From: Microbispora sp. NBC_01189
Lineage (GTDB): Bacteria > Actinomycetota > Actinomycetes > Streptosporangiales > Streptosporangiaceae
Assembly (NCBI RefSeq): GCF_036010665.1
Contig: NZ_CP108581.1
Location: forward strand, 1,270,001 to 1,334,000
Direction: 5' to 3'
DNA length: 64,000 nucleotides
Shown: positions 27,052-35,221 of the stretch, one piece after another
How positions within the stretch are numbered: the first letter of the stretch is position 1
Layout of the letters: every line of letters starts with the position of its first letter
The notes under the pieces: generated by a model
What the model saw: only the letters and a program-made list of their open reading frames with translations
The model's database searches: none
What the model was told of the DNA's origin: nothing
Translations under genes and position numbers: made by a program

Positions 27052-27324
27052 TCAGGACTGGGGGGATCCCGCCTCGTGATCGGCGACTATGGCGTCGATG
27101 CGGGCGGCGAGTTTGTAGTCGAGGTCGGTGAGACCACCCGCGTCGTGGGTGGTCAACGCCAGGTGCAGGGTGCGCCACCGGATGTCGATGTCGGGATGGT
27201 GGTTCAGCGCCTCGGCCTGCTCCGCGATGTCGTTGACGATCGCGATGGCCGTACGGAAGTCGCGGGCGGCGACGGTCCTGCGGATCGTGTCACCCTCGCG
27301 GCGCCACTCGGAAGCCTCGTACAT
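27052..27324 (-). CDS. Pterin-4a-carbinolamine dehydratase
   Basis: 90 residues, the family length. NHHPDIDIRWRTLHLALTTHDAGGLTDLDYKLAARID contains the catalytic His pair and the T-H-D/GGLT signature of PhhB/DCoH. It dehydrates 4a-hydroxytetrahydropterin (EC 4.2.1.96) to recycle the pterin cofactor of aromatic hydroxylases; none is visible in the window, so it may act in another pterin or molybdopterin context. It stands alone, divergent from the aldolase gene. Confidence 0.92.
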   Translation of the reverse strand: MYEASEWRREGDTIRRTVAARDFRTAIAIVNDIAEQAEALNHHPDIDIRWRTLHLALTTHDAGGLTDLDYKLAARIDAIVADHEAGSPQS

Positions 27325-27371
27325 AGGTTCAGGACATCACGAAAACCAGCCGATTGTGTAGATTCGCCGGC

Positions 27372-28049
27372 GTGGATGAGCAGGTGAATGAGCAGACGGA
27401 CGAGCAGGTAGACGGGCGGATGGACGGGCGGATGGACGAGTTGCGGCGCGAGCTGTGCGAGTACGGCCGCAGGGCGGCGGATCTCGGCCTGGTCGTCGGA
27501 ACCTCGGGCAACCTGAGCGCCCGGAAGGGTGACCTGGTCGTCGTCACTCCGTCGGGAGTCGCGCTCGACCGGCTCCGGCCCGAGGACTGCCCGGTCCTCG
27601 ACCTCACCGGCCGGGTCGTGGACGGCGGCACCAGGCCCTCCTCGGAGACGCCGACGCATCTCGCGTTGTACGAGGCGACCTCCGCGCGGGCCGTGGTCCA
27701 CACGCACTCGGTCTTCGCGACCGTCGTCGCCTCCACCATGACCGAACTGCCGCCGATCCACTACAACACGCTGCTGCTCGGCGGCACGGTCCGGGTCGCC
27801 CCGTACGCGACGTACGGCACGCCGGAACTGGCCCGGGGCGTCCTCGCCGCGATCGAGGGCAGGAAGGCGGCCCTGATGGCCAGTCACGGTGCGGTGACGA
27901 TCGGGAACGGCCTGGAGCAGGCGTTCGAGGCGACCCGCCTGCTCGAATGGCTGTGCGAGGTCTACGTCCGCGCCCTGGGGGTGGGCCGGCCCGCGGTTCT
28001 CACCGAGGACCAGCTCACGGCCGTGATCGAACGCGCGCTCGCCGGCTGA
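27372..28049 (+). CDS. Class II aldolase/adducin-family protein
   Basis: 225 residues from GTG 27372; ATG 27420 or 27432 inside the N-terminal repeat (DEQVNEQTDEQVDGRMDGRMDEL) could also be used. The core matches L-fuculose-phosphate aldolase/AraD: GTSGNLSARKGDLVVVTPSG, the zinc His pair in VVHTHSVFATVVAS and the third ligand in LMASHGAVTIGNGLEQAF. It probably cleaves or epimerises a phosphorylated deoxysugar. The N-terminal repeats are slippage-type 12-base units not seen in the family. Confidence 0.87.
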   Translation: MDEQVNEQTDEQVDGRMDGRMDELRRELCEYGRRAADLGLVVGTSGNLSARKGDLVVVTPSGVALDRLRPEDCPVLDLTGRVVDGGTRPSSETPTHLALYEATSARAVVHTHSVFATVVASTMTELPPIHYNTLLLGGTVRVAPYATYGTPELARGVLAAIEGRKAALMASHGAVTIGNGLEQAFEATRLLEWLCEVYVRALGVGRPAVLTEDQLTAVIERALAG

Positions 28050-28083
28050 CCCCACGCCAGTTGACACGAAGCAGACACGAGGC

Positions 28084-29658
28084 TCAGCCCAGTACGGCCT
28101 TCCGGGCGAGGCCGAGCGGCAGGCCGCCCGACCCGGCGATCGTGTCGTGGAAGGTCCGCAGGTCGCCCGCGTAGTCGGCCCTGATGCGCTCGATCTCCAG
28201 CGCGCCGGTGAGGTACGAGGGAGCCTGGGTGGGCCAGGCGCAGTAGCGGCTGACCTCCCCCGCGGCGGTCCCCGGCGACAGGGACGCCTTCGTGGTGAGG
28301 AACTCCTCCGCCTGCTCCGGCGTCATGTCGTCGCAGTGCAGCGCGGTGTCCACCACGATGCGGGCGGCCCGCCAGATGCGGCAGTCGAGGTGGGCGAGCT
28401 CGGTCTCCGGGGTGTCGAAGTAGCCCTGCTCGTGCATCACCTTCTCGACGTAGAGCGCCCAGCCCTCTACGAAGTACGGTGTACGGAAGATCTTGCGGGC
28501 CCGGCGCGGATTGCCGGCCATCCACCCGAGGTGCCAGTGGTGGCCGGGGTAGGCCTCGTGGACGCTGATCGAGGGCATCTGGGCCCGCGAGTTGGTCCGC
28601 AGCCGCTGCCGCACCTGCTCCCCGGTGAAGCCGTCGGGCGTGTACGGCACGAAGAAGATCCCGTCGCGCGAGGCCGACAGCGGCGGCGGGGCGAGGTAGC
28701 TGGCCACGGCGATGATGGGCCGCTGGAACTCCGGAGACGGCTCGACCCGGCACTCCTCCCCCTCGGGGAAGGTCACCAGTCCCCGCTGCCGGACGTAGTC
28801 GCGGGCCCGCAGCGTCTCGGCCTCGTACTCGGCGCGCATGGCCTCCAGGGTCGGCGGGTGGTCGTCCATGAGCGACTCCATCACCTCCCGCCAGGTGCCC
28901 GGCCCGACGCGGGACGCGACCTCGGTCATCCGCCCGTCGATCTCGGCCCAGGCCTGCCTGCCCTTCTCGTGCAGTTCGGGGGCGCCGTAGCCCAGCATCT
29001 CCCGCTCGCGCAGCAGGGCCGAGTAGAGCTCCTCGCCCATCCGCCAGCTGCCCTGCGGCCGGAAGTCCTCCAGGAAGCCGACCAGCCCGTCGAAGGCGGC
29101 GGCGGCGGGCTCGGCGGCCCGGGCGAGGCGCGCCCGCAGCTCCGGGTCGCCGACCTGGGCGGGCAGCGTCTCGGTCAGGAACCGGCGTCCCGTACGCGCC
29201 TGGTCGAGGCCGCGCCGGACCAGCAGGTCGGCGGCGATCTCGGGGTCCAGGTTCGCCCGGCAGGCGGCGAGCACGGCCGGCACCTCGGCGAGGCGCGCGA
29301 CGGCGGCGTCGACCAGCTCGGCCTCCGGCTTGAGGCGCTGCTGGAACGGGGTGAACATCGAGGCGAAGACCAGCCCGAGGTAGGCGGCCGGGTCCCGCCG
29401 CCACTCCGGCCAGCGGGCCAGCGCCATGGCCCCGCGCAGATGGGAGGCGACCAGGTCGCGGTCGATCTCGTCCTCCGGGTCGTCGAAAGCCGCCTCCGAC
29501 AGCTTGCGCAGCCATTCCTCGGCCGCCCGCTCCCGTCCCGTGAAGGCGGCCTCGCTGAAGTCGCCCAGCGTGCGGTCGTACCCGTCGGCCCCCAGCAGAG
29601 CGGCCATGACCGGGTTCTCGGCCAGGTACCAATCGATGAACTCGTCCACCAGCGTCAT
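28084..29658 (-). CDS. DUF885 family protein
   Basis: 524 residues from ATG 29658; GTG 29682 in frame is possible. It is a long, soluble, helix-rich protein with the DUF885 hallmark HEAYPGHHWHLG (HExxxGHH, likely a metal site as in thermolysin-type peptidases) and the later FVEGWALYVEKVM block. DUF885 proteins resemble carboxypeptidase Taq/M32 peptidases, but activity is mostly unproven. There is no signal peptide, so it is cytoplasmic. Confidence 0.88.
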   Translation of the reverse strand: MTLVDEFIDWYLAENPVMAALLGADGYDRTLGDFSEAAFTGRERAAEEWLRKLSEAAFDDPEDEIDRDLVASHLRGAMALARWPEWRRDPAAYLGLVFASMFTPFQQRLKPEAELVDAAVARLAEVPAVLAACRANLDPEIAADLLVRRGLDQARTGRRFLTETLPAQVGDPELRARLARAAEPAAAAFDGLVGFLEDFRPQGSWRMGEELYSALLREREMLGYGAPELHEKGRQAWAEIDGRMTEVASRVGPGTWREVMESLMDDHPPTLEAMRAEYEAETLRARDYVRQRGLVTFPEGEECRVEPSPEFQRPIIAVASYLAPPPLSASRDGIFFVPYTPDGFTGEQVRQRLRTNSRAQMPSISVHEAYPGHHWHLGWMAGNPRRARKIFRTPYFVEGWALYVEKVMHEQGYFDTPETELAHLDCRIWRAARIVVDTALHCDDMTPEQAEEFLTTKASLSPGTAAGEVSRYCAWPTQAPSYLTGALEIERIRADYAGDLRTFHDTIAGSGGLPLGLARKAVLG

Positions 29659-29714
29659 AGCGCCCGACTCTATCCGCGACACTTGTGTGGAAGCCCCCAG
29701 ATAAGGAGCAATCG

Positions 29715-30941
29715 GTGCCCCTGCAGATCACCGGAGCCCCCAGCGACCCCGACCTGATCCGCCTGCCCTGGGACGTCCCCCTCGAAGAATGGCCCGTCCA
29801 CCACCTGGTGACGCTGCCGCGCGGCATCTCCCGGCACGTCGTGCGCTTCGCCCGGCTGTCCGGCCGGGTCTACGCGATCAAGGAGATCAGCACCAGATAC
29901 GCCAAGCGGGAGTATCGCCTGCTGTGGGACCTGACCCGGCACGACGCGCCCTCGGTCGAGCCGGTGGCCGTCGTGACCGGGCGCACCGCCGCGGACGGCT
30001 CGGAGCTCGACTCCGCTCTGATCACCCGGCACCTGCAGTTCTCCCTGCCGTACCGCGCCGTGCTGTCCGGCTCGGTGCGGCCCGACACGCTGACCCGCCT
30101 GCTCGACGCGCTCGCCGTCCTGCTCGTACGGCTCCACCTGAGCGGCTTCTACTGGGGCGACTGCTCGCTGTCGAACACGTTGTTCCGCCGGGACGCCGGC
30201 GCGTTCGCCGCCTATCTCGTGGACGCCGAGACGGGCGACCTCCACCCCGCGATCAGCGAGGGCCAGCGGGCCCACGACATCGACGTGGCGCACGTGAACA
30301 TCTACGGCGAGATGCTCGACCTGGAGGCCGGCGGGCTGCTCCACCCGACCATCGACCCGCTGGTCTTCGCCGACCAGCTGGTCGAGCGGTATCACCGGCT
30401 GTGGGACGAGCTGACCGAGGACGAGATCATCGAGGAGGTCGACTGGCACCGGGTCGACCAGCGGGTCCGCCGGCTCAACTCGCTCGGTTTCGACGTCGCC
30501 GAGATGATGGTGCGCCGCAAGGCCGGCACGTCCCGGCTGATCGTACGGCCGAAGGTCGTGGACGCCGGGCACCACCAGCGCCGGCTGCTCCGCCTGACCG
30601 GCCTCGACGTGGAGGAGAACCAGGCCAGGCGGCTGCTCAACGACCTCGACGCGTTCCGCGTGTCGAACGGCCTGCGGCACGAGGACGAGGCGATCGTGGC
30701 GCACCGCTGGCTGGCCGAGGTGTTCCAGGCGGTGGTGAGCGCGGTCCCGGCCGCCCTGCGGCGCAAGCTGGAGCCCGCCCAGCTCTTCCACGAGGTGCTC
30801 GACCACCGCTGGTACATGTCGGAGGCGGCCGGCAAGGACGTCGGCCTCGACGCGGCGGTGCGGTCCTACGTGGACAACGTCCTGGTGCACAAGCCCGACG
30901 AGAAGGCCGTCATCGTCACCGCGGATCCCCTGTCTCCCTGA
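29715..30941 (+). CDS. DUF4032 kinase-fold protein
   Basis: 408 residues from GTG 29715 behind AAGGAGC. The N-terminal half has a lipopolysaccharide-kinase-like fold (VRFARLSGRVYAIKEISTRYAKREYRLLWDL, with a Lys in AIKE) and a catalytic-loop-like stretch GFYWGDCSLSNTLFRRDAGAFAAYLVDAETGDL, where D and N fall in the right order. The C-terminal half is DUF4032 (VDWHRVDQRVRRLNSLGFDVAEM; FHEVLDHRWYMSEAAGKDVG). The substrate is unknown. Its last 26 bases overlap the convergent DUF523 gene. Confidence 0.88.
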   Translation: MPLQITGAPSDPDLIRLPWDVPLEEWPVHHLVTLPRGISRHVVRFARLSGRVYAIKEISTRYAKREYRLLWDLTRHDAPSVEPVAVVTGRTAADGSELDSALITRHLQFSLPYRAVLSGSVRPDTLTRLLDALAVLLVRLHLSGFYWGDCSLSNTLFRRDAGAFAAYLVDAETGDLHPAISEGQRAHDIDVAHVNIYGEMLDLEAGGLLHPTIDPLVFADQLVERYHRLWDELTEDEIIEEVDWHRVDQRVRRLNSLGFDVAEMMVRRKAGTSRLIVRPKVVDAGHHQRRLLRLTGLDVEENQARRLLNDLDAFRVSNGLRHEDEAIVAHRWLAEVFQAVVSAVPAALRRKLEPAQLFHEVLDHRWYMSEAAGKDVGLDAAVRSYVDNVLVHKPDEKAVIVTADPLSP

Positions 30942-31434
30942 ACTCCGTGAGCGTTCCCAGGTAGCGGGCGGCGTCGGGGACGCGGTCCTCGCCGAAGACG
31001 CGGATGCCGTTCAGCTCCAGCAGCGCGGTCGTCACTCCCTGCCCCGGGGTGGTCCTGCCGCGGTGGGCGCCGTCGTAGATCCGCAGCGATCCGCACGACG
31101 GGCTGCCCTCCTTGAGGACCGCGACCCGTACGCCGGAGGAGCGGGCGGCGGCGAGGGCCTGCCGCGCGCCGGACAGGAACGCCTCGGTGACGTCGGCGCC
31201 GTCCGGCGTCAGGATCCGGGCCTCCCCGGCCAGCACCGCCGCGCCGCCCGCGCCGCCCTCGATCTCGGCGGGCGGGCGGGGCACAGGCAGCCCGCCCTCG
31301 ACCTCGGGGCAGAACGGTACGAGCCGCCCTTCCGCGCGCCATCGGGCGAGCAGGTCGTCGTCGCTCGTCTTGGCCCCGCCGTCGTACCGCACCCGGCGGC
31401 CGAGCAGGCAGGCGCTGACCAGAATCCGCTCCAC
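30916..31434 (-). CDS. DUF523 family protein
   Basis: 172 residues if started at GTG 31434 (VERILVSACLLG, the usual N terminus); GTG 31461 would add nine residues. Conserved features are SACLLGRRVRYDGG, VPFCPEVEGGLPVPRPPAEI and VLKEGSPSCGSLRIYDG, with Cys residues in positions typical of DUF523. Function is unknown; the conserved cysteines suggest a metal or iron-sulfur site. Confidence 0.87.
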   Translation of the reverse strand: MERILVSACLLGRRVRYDGGAKTSDDDLLARWRAEGRLVPFCPEVEGGLPVPRPPAEIEGGAGGAAVLAGEARILTPDGADVTEAFLSGARQALAAARSSGVRVAVLKEGSPSCGSLRIYDGAHRGRTTPGQGVTTALLELNGIRVFGEDRVPDAARYLGTLTEFRETGDPR

Positions 31435-31461
31435 GCCTCCATTCTGGCCGCCGTACGGCAC

Positions 31462-31694
31462 CGCGCGGCACCCTCCCCTCGGCTCCTCCGATGCGAGGAA
31501 ATCTCATGAAAACCGGGATTACCATTCCAGGGAGAATAATTCTTATTCTTATGGACTAATCCATTCATCCCAGCCCGTTTCCGACTCGGCTGCCCCGTCC
31601 ACCTGCTCCTCTAGTGTTGGCCGCGCTGTACCGGCGAGGCCTTCCAGGCGACAGAGACGACAGAGGCGCGACAGAAGCGACGAGGGGTGACGGG
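31462..31694. promoter_or_regulatory. AT-rich upstream region of the Roadblock cassette
   Basis: The 31495-31570 part (GAGAATAATTCTTATTCTTATGG) is one of the most AT-rich stretches in the window and lies 130-200 bases ahead of the first Roadblock gene. It likely contains the promoters for this operon and for the divergent DUF523 gene. GAATAATTC (31533-31541) is a small palindrome. Confidence 0.4.
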
Positions 31695-32066
31695 TTGATC
31701 GGGATAGAGGACTGCCTCTCGGAGGCAATGTCGATTCCTGGCGCGCTCGGCGCGATCCTGGTCGACCACACCAGCGGCATGGCCGTGGCGGCGAAGGGGA
31801 TCGCCGATCCCGGCCGGGCCGCCGCCGGGCTCAGCGGGGCCTACCGCGCCACGCTCGACGGCGTCGCGACGGCGTCCGAGGAGACCGGCCTCCGGGTCGA
31901 GGACGTGATCGTGACCACCGGCACGTCCTACCACCTCGTACGGCCCATGGAGATGATGTTCGACGGCCCGCTGCTGCTGTGCCTACGGCTGGACGTGGAG
32001 CGTGCGAACCTCGCCCTGGCCCGGCTGCGGCTGCGCGCCATCACGGACGAGCTGGTCGCCTCCTGA
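31695..32066 (+). CDS. Roadblock/LC7-domain protein 1
   Basis: 123 residues from TTG 31695 (GAGGGG upstream). It is a single Roadblock/LC7 fold: LSEAMSIPGALGAILVDHTSGMAVAAKG, then VEDVIVTTGTSYHLVRPMEMMFDGPLLLCLRLDVERANLALARLRLRAI. It is paralogous to the fourth protein of the cassette, with which it shares the (T/Q)-S-YHL-(V/I)-RP and RANLALAR blocks and its exact length. Roadblock proteins usually act as partners or GAPs for small Ras-like GTPases such as MglA or CvnD. Its stop overlaps the next start (TGATG). Confidence 0.85.
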   Translation: MIGIEDCLSEAMSIPGALGAILVDHTSGMAVAAKGIADPGRAAAGLSGAYRATLDGVATASEETGLRVEDVIVTTGTSYHLVRPMEMMFDGPLLLCLRLDVERANLALARLRLRAITDELVAS

Positions 32067-32908
32067 TGGGAACCCGGCCCGCGCCCGCGCCCACTCTGGA
32101 CGCCGTGCTCACCGGTCTCGCCCAGGACGGGGCCACCGGCTCGCTGCGGGTGGGCAAGGAGGGCACGGTCTACCTCGTACGCGGCCGGGTGTCGTACGTG
32201 GACTGCGCGGCCACGCCCGGAGTGGAGGACCTGCTCGGCGGGTCGGGCCGGATCGGCGCCGCCGGGATCCGGCACGCGCGGCAGGAGGCCGGGCCGGGCG
32301 GGGACGGCGGCGCGCTGCTCGTGCGCAGGGGCGTGCTCAGCCGGGGCGAGCTGGAGTTCTGCGTGCTGTCGGCCACGCTGGACGCGGCGTTCTTCCTGCT
32401 CACGCCGAGGACGCTCCGGACCAGGTTCAGGGCGGGCGACGCCCACTGGCTCGGGGTCCACTGGTTCTTCGACGTGCCGGGGCTGGTGCGCGAGTGCGCC
32501 AGGCGCCGGGCACGGCTGGAGCGGGCGTGGCCGTCGGCCGAGCTGGACGCGCGGCCCGTGACGCCTCTGCGGCGGATTCCCGGCACGCACGCGCTGCTCA
32601 CCCGGTTGCAGTGGGAGCTGCTGCTGGCCGCCGACTCCGCCGCCACGCCGGTCGAGCTGGCCCGCCGCCTCGGGCACCCGGCCTACTCCACCCTGCTGGC
32701 CGTACGGGAGCTCGCGGCGGCGGGCCTGCTGGCGACGGATCAGGCGGCACCGGACGAACAGCCCGGCGAACAGCCGGACAAGGAGCCGGACAAGCAGCCT
32801 GACGCGCTGCCCAGGCGCGCGCCCCGGCCGCCGGCGGTGCCGGTCGCCGGCGCCGTGACCGACGTGAACCTGCTGCTCAGAGTGCGTGACGCGCTGGAGG
32901 CGCTGTAG
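32066..32908 (+). CDS. DUF4388-domain protein
   Basis: 280 residues from ATG 32066, overlapping the previous stop. Residues 10-130 fit DUF4388 (PATAN-like): LDAVLTGLAQDGATGSLRVGKEGTVYLVRGRVSYVDC, and LLVRRGVLSRGELEFCVLSATLDAAFFLL. A winged-helix-like segment follows (LTRLQWELLLAADSAATPVELARRLGHPAYSTLLAVRELAAAGLL). A repeat-rich tail comes next (DEQPGEQPDKEPDKQPD) and the protein ends VTDVNLLLRVRDALEAL. Such proteins accompany Roadblock and response-regulator systems in gliding and development; the exact role is unknown. Confidence 0.8.
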   Translation: MGTRPAPAPTLDAVLTGLAQDGATGSLRVGKEGTVYLVRGRVSYVDCAATPGVEDLLGGSGRIGAAGIRHARQEAGPGGDGGALLVRRGVLSRGELEFCVLSATLDAAFFLLTPRTLRTRFRAGDAHWLGVHWFFDVPGLVRECARRRARLERAWPSAELDARPVTPLRRIPGTHALLTRLQWELLLAADSAATPVELARRLGHPAYSTLLAVRELAAAGLLATDQAAPDEQPGEQPDKEPDKQPDALPRRAPRPPAVPVAGAVTDVNLLLRVRDALEAL

Positions 32909-33327
32909 TGATCGGGTGGCTCAGGCGGGCCGGAAGGGATGCCTCGGTGGATCTTCGCCACGACATACATCGGGAGCTGGTCGTCCTGCGCGAGCGGGCA
33001 CCCGAGATCACCGGTGCGCTCACGTGCACGATCGACGGCATGCTCGTGACGACGGACCTCACCGCGGGCCCTGTGACCAGCACCGAGCAGACGGCGGCGC
33101 TCACGTCGGCGCTGCTGTCGCTGAGCCGGAAAATGACCGATCTCGCCCAGATCGGCCGGCTGGAGGAGACGCTGATCTCCGCGGCCCAGGGGCACACCGC
33201 GTGCTACGCCGCGGGACCCACGCTCGTCCTCACCGTTCTCGCGGGCCCGGGGGCGAACCTCGGCCTGCTCCGGATCGAGGGACGCAGGGCGGCGGACAGG
33301 ATCGCCGCCATCGCCGGACGCGGATAG
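32908..33327 (+). CDS. Roadblock/LC7-domain protein 2
   Basis: 139 residues from GTG 32908, overlapping the preceding TAG by one base. The Roadblock fold is clear: LVVLRERAPEITGALTCTIDGMLVTTDLTAG, TEQTAALTSALLSLSRKMTDLAQIGRLEETLISAAQG, TLVLTVLAGPGANLGLLRIEGRRAADRIAAI. It is more like MglB/CvnB-type Roadblock proteins than the two paralogues flanking it. Confidence 0.85.
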   Translation: MIGWLRRAGRDASVDLRHDIHRELVVLRERAPEITGALTCTIDGMLVTTDLTAGPVTSTEQTAALTSALLSLSRKMTDLAQIGRLEETLISAAQGHTACYAAGPTLVLTVLAGPGANLGLLRIEGRRAADRIAAIAGRG

Positions 33328-33392
33328 CGCCGACCGGCGCCCGCGGACAGCACAGCACAGCACAGGAACCAGGAGAGGCAGGAGAGAAACGC

Positions 33393-33764
33393 ATGGCGAA
33401 CATGGATGTCTCCCTCAAGGAGATGCTCACCATCGACGGCGCGGTCGGCGCGGTCGTGGCCGACTACGGAAGCGGGATGGCGCTGGGCGCGCTCGGCGGG
33501 TCCAAGGACCTCGACCTCCAGGTCGCCGCCGCGGCCAACACCGAGGTGGTCAGGGCCAAACTGCGGGCGATCGAGGCGCTCCAGCTGAACGAGACGATCG
33601 AGGACATCCTCATCACGCTGGGCTCGCAGTATCACCTCATCCGGCCGATCACCGGCCGCGGCGGCAAGGGCCTCTTCCTCTACCTCGCCCTGGACCGCGG
33701 CCGGGCCAACCTGGCGCTGGCCCGGCACCAGCTCCGCTCGATCGAGGACAGACTGGAGATCTGA
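33393..33764 (+). CDS. Roadblock/LC7-domain protein 3
   Basis: 123 residues from ATG 33393 behind GGAGAGAAACGC. The fold blocks are LKEMLTIDGAVGAVVADYGSGMALGALGG, EDILITLGSQYHLIRPITGRGGKGLFLYLALDRGRANLALARHQLRSI. It is a paralogue of Roadblock protein 1 at the other end of the operon. The 65 bases before it contain a CACAG pentamer repeat (33347-33366) and a separate strong RBS, so it may be made in excess. Confidence 0.87.
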   Translation: MANMDVSLKEMLTIDGAVGAVVADYGSGMALGALGGSKDLDLQVAAAANTEVVRAKLRAIEALQLNETIEDILITLGSQYHLIRPITGRGGKGLFLYLALDRGRANLALARHQLRSIEDRLEI

Positions 33765-33781
33765 CGTCGCGCGATCGCCCA

Positions 33782-33804
33782 GGAGGCCGCCGGGGGCGGC
33801 CTCC
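33782..33804 (+). terminator. Intrinsic terminator of the Roadblock operon
   Basis: A perfect 10-bp stem GGAGGCCGCC/GGCGGCCTCC with a GGG loop, 17 bases after the last stop. No T-run follows, as is common in actinomycetes. Confidence 0.7.
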
Positions 33805-33822
33805 CGTCCCACCCCCACCCGC

Positions 33823-34104
33823 TTTGGAGTGGCCGCCGCGGTCGCCTCGACCAGCCGCCAGGTCGGCCAGTCGCTGGGCGTGGCCATCGCCGGAGCCGTC
33901 GTGGCCGCCGCCTCCGGCGCGCGCTTCGCGCCGGCCGCGCGCACCAGCCGCTGGATCACCGCCGCGTACGGCCTGCTCGTCCTGTGTCTCGCCGTCCTGA
34001 CCACCGGCCGCTGGGCCGGGCGTACGGCGGAGCGCATGGCCGCCCGGCTGTCGGAGGGCCGTGAGGAGGCCCTGCAGGCCGGAAACACGGTCCACTTTGG
34101 ATAA
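33823..34104 (+). pseudogene. C-terminal remnant of an EmrB/QacA (DHA2) MFS drug exporter
   Basis: The open frame reads VAAAVASTSRQVGQSLGVAIAGAVVAAASG..., then RWITAAYGLLVLCLAVLTTGRWAGRTAERMA, and ends at TAA 34102. These are the last two membrane helices of 14-helix DHA2 exporters (the conserved TSRQVGQSLGVA motif). There is no start codon with an RBS and the preceding 400 residues are missing, so this is a truncated relic rather than a gene. Confidence 0.75.
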
Positions 34105-34110
34105 ATCGCT

Positions 34111-34160
34111 ATAGAAGGCGTTTAGGGGACATAGAAGGCGAAAGACTCACTGTTGGGTAC
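34111..34160 (+). promoter_or_regulatory. Upstream direct repeats of dps
   Basis: ATAGAAGGCG occurs at 34111-34120 and again at 34131-34140, exactly two helical turns apart, just ahead of dps. GGGTAC (34155-34160) resembles the -10 element of stress sigma factors of the SigB type, which control dps in streptomycetes. This assignment is tentative. Confidence 0.35.
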
Positions 34161-34186
34161 AAACCGATTGAGTGAGGAGTGACGTC

Positions 34187-34771
34187 TTGGCTGTCAACCC
34201 TTCCTCCGGAGTCCGTGCGAGCAGCCAGCCCTGGCTGCACCAGAGGGGTGTGGAGATCCAGTCGTTCGGCACGGTCCGGGACTTCCCCGTCGGCCTGCCG
34301 AGGGAGACCCGGGAATACTCCTGCCAGCGGCTCAACCAGATCCTGGCCGACACGCAGATCCTGTACAGCCTGTACAAGAAGCACCACTGGCTCATGCGGG
34401 GGCCGACCTTTTACCAGTTGCACCTGCTGCTCGACAAGCACGCGAGCGAGCAGTTGCCGATCATCGACGCCGTCGCCGAACGCATCCAGACACTCGGCGG
34501 GGTCGCGGTCGGCGATCCGCGCCAGGTGGCGGAGATGACCGTGATCCCACGGCCGCCGGACGGCGTGGAGGAGGTGCCCGCGATGCTCTCCCGGCTTCTC
34601 GAAGCCCACGAGACGATCCTGGTCGCCGCGCACGACGCCGCCTCCCGCGCGGCCGACATGGGCGACGACGGCACCGACGACCTGCTCGTCTCCGAGGTCA
34701 TCCGCACGGGCGAGATGCAGGCATGGTTCCTCGCCGAGCACCTCGTGGACACGCCGCTCGTCCGCGCCTGA
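34187..34771 (+). CDS. dps: Dps-family ferritin-like DNA-protection protein
   Basis: 194 residues from TTG 34187 (GAGGAGTGACGTC upstream). The ferritin-like core has the Dps ferroxidase signature: YSLYKKHHWLMRGPTFYQLHLLLDKHASEQLPIIDAVAERIQTLGG, with His, Asp and Glu ligands shared between subunits. An N-terminal 40-residue extension could bind DNA. It oxidises and stores iron and protects DNA in stationary phase or oxidative stress. It sits alone between two pseudogenes. Confidence 0.92.
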   Translation: MAVNPSSGVRASSQPWLHQRGVEIQSFGTVRDFPVGLPRETREYSCQRLNQILADTQILYSLYKKHHWLMRGPTFYQLHLLLDKHASEQLPIIDAVAERIQTLGGVAVGDPRQVAEMTVIPRPPDGVEEVPAMLSRLLEAHETILVAAHDAASRAADMGDDGTDDLLVSEVIRTGEMQAWFLAEHLVDTPLVRA

Positions 34772-34788
34772 CCCGCGCCTGACCCCTG

Positions 34789-34827
34789 CGGCCGCCCGGG
34801 CGTCACCCCGTGACGCTCGGGCGGCCG
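34789..34827 (+). terminator. Intrinsic terminator after dps
   Basis: An 18-bp stem with one mismatch (CGGCCGCCCGGGCGTCAC against GTGACGCTCGGGCGGCCG) and a CCC loop, 17 bases after the dps stop. Confidence 0.85.
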
Positions 34828-34844
34828 TTCTCGATGCGCCTGTC

Positions 34845-35174
34845 GGCCCGTATGGACGGCGGTCCGCACCAGCCCATCGAGCCGGGCGCGCCGTCTGGAC
34901 GCCGCACGGACGATCGACCAGCCCGCCGCCACCTCGTGGTATCATCCGCATCCTCACGGCTCAGCCCGTCTACGGGGACCTGGCCGGGATGTTCATCCTC
35001 GACGAGGACCTCGATCTCGACCTGCCCGGCCACTACGGCGTCGACGACTTCCCGCTGATGCTGCAGGACAAGAAGTTCACCGCCGACGGCTCCTTCGACG
35101 GCGACCCGCTGACGGGCACCTTCGGGATTCTGGGCGACCACATCCTCGTCGACGGCACCTACAGCCCCACCTGA
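34845..35174 (+). pseudogene. Multicopper oxidase remnant with two frameshifts
   Basis: Three pieces of one cupredoxin domain lie in order but in three different frames. RMDGGPHQPIEPGA is near 34851. IDQPAATSWYHPHPHG at about 34913-34960 contains the type-3 copper motif HPHPHG. VYGDLAGMFILDEDLDLDLPGHYGVDDFPLMLQDKK... runs through FGILGDHILVDGTYSP to a TGA at 35172. Each junction needs an indel to restore the normal enzyme. The N terminus and the last two cupredoxin domains are missing. The enzyme would have been a laccase/CotA-like oxidase. Confidence 0.75.
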
Positions 35175-35221
35175 CCGTCACCACCGAGCGGGTGCGTTTC
35201 CACACAGGCCACTGACGCCCG

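Noticed and set aside
27962-29827. 621-codon minus-strand frame over the DUF885 gene
   Set aside because: Out of frame with DUF885, which has clear family motifs; composition is Arg/Gly/Ala shadow-like.
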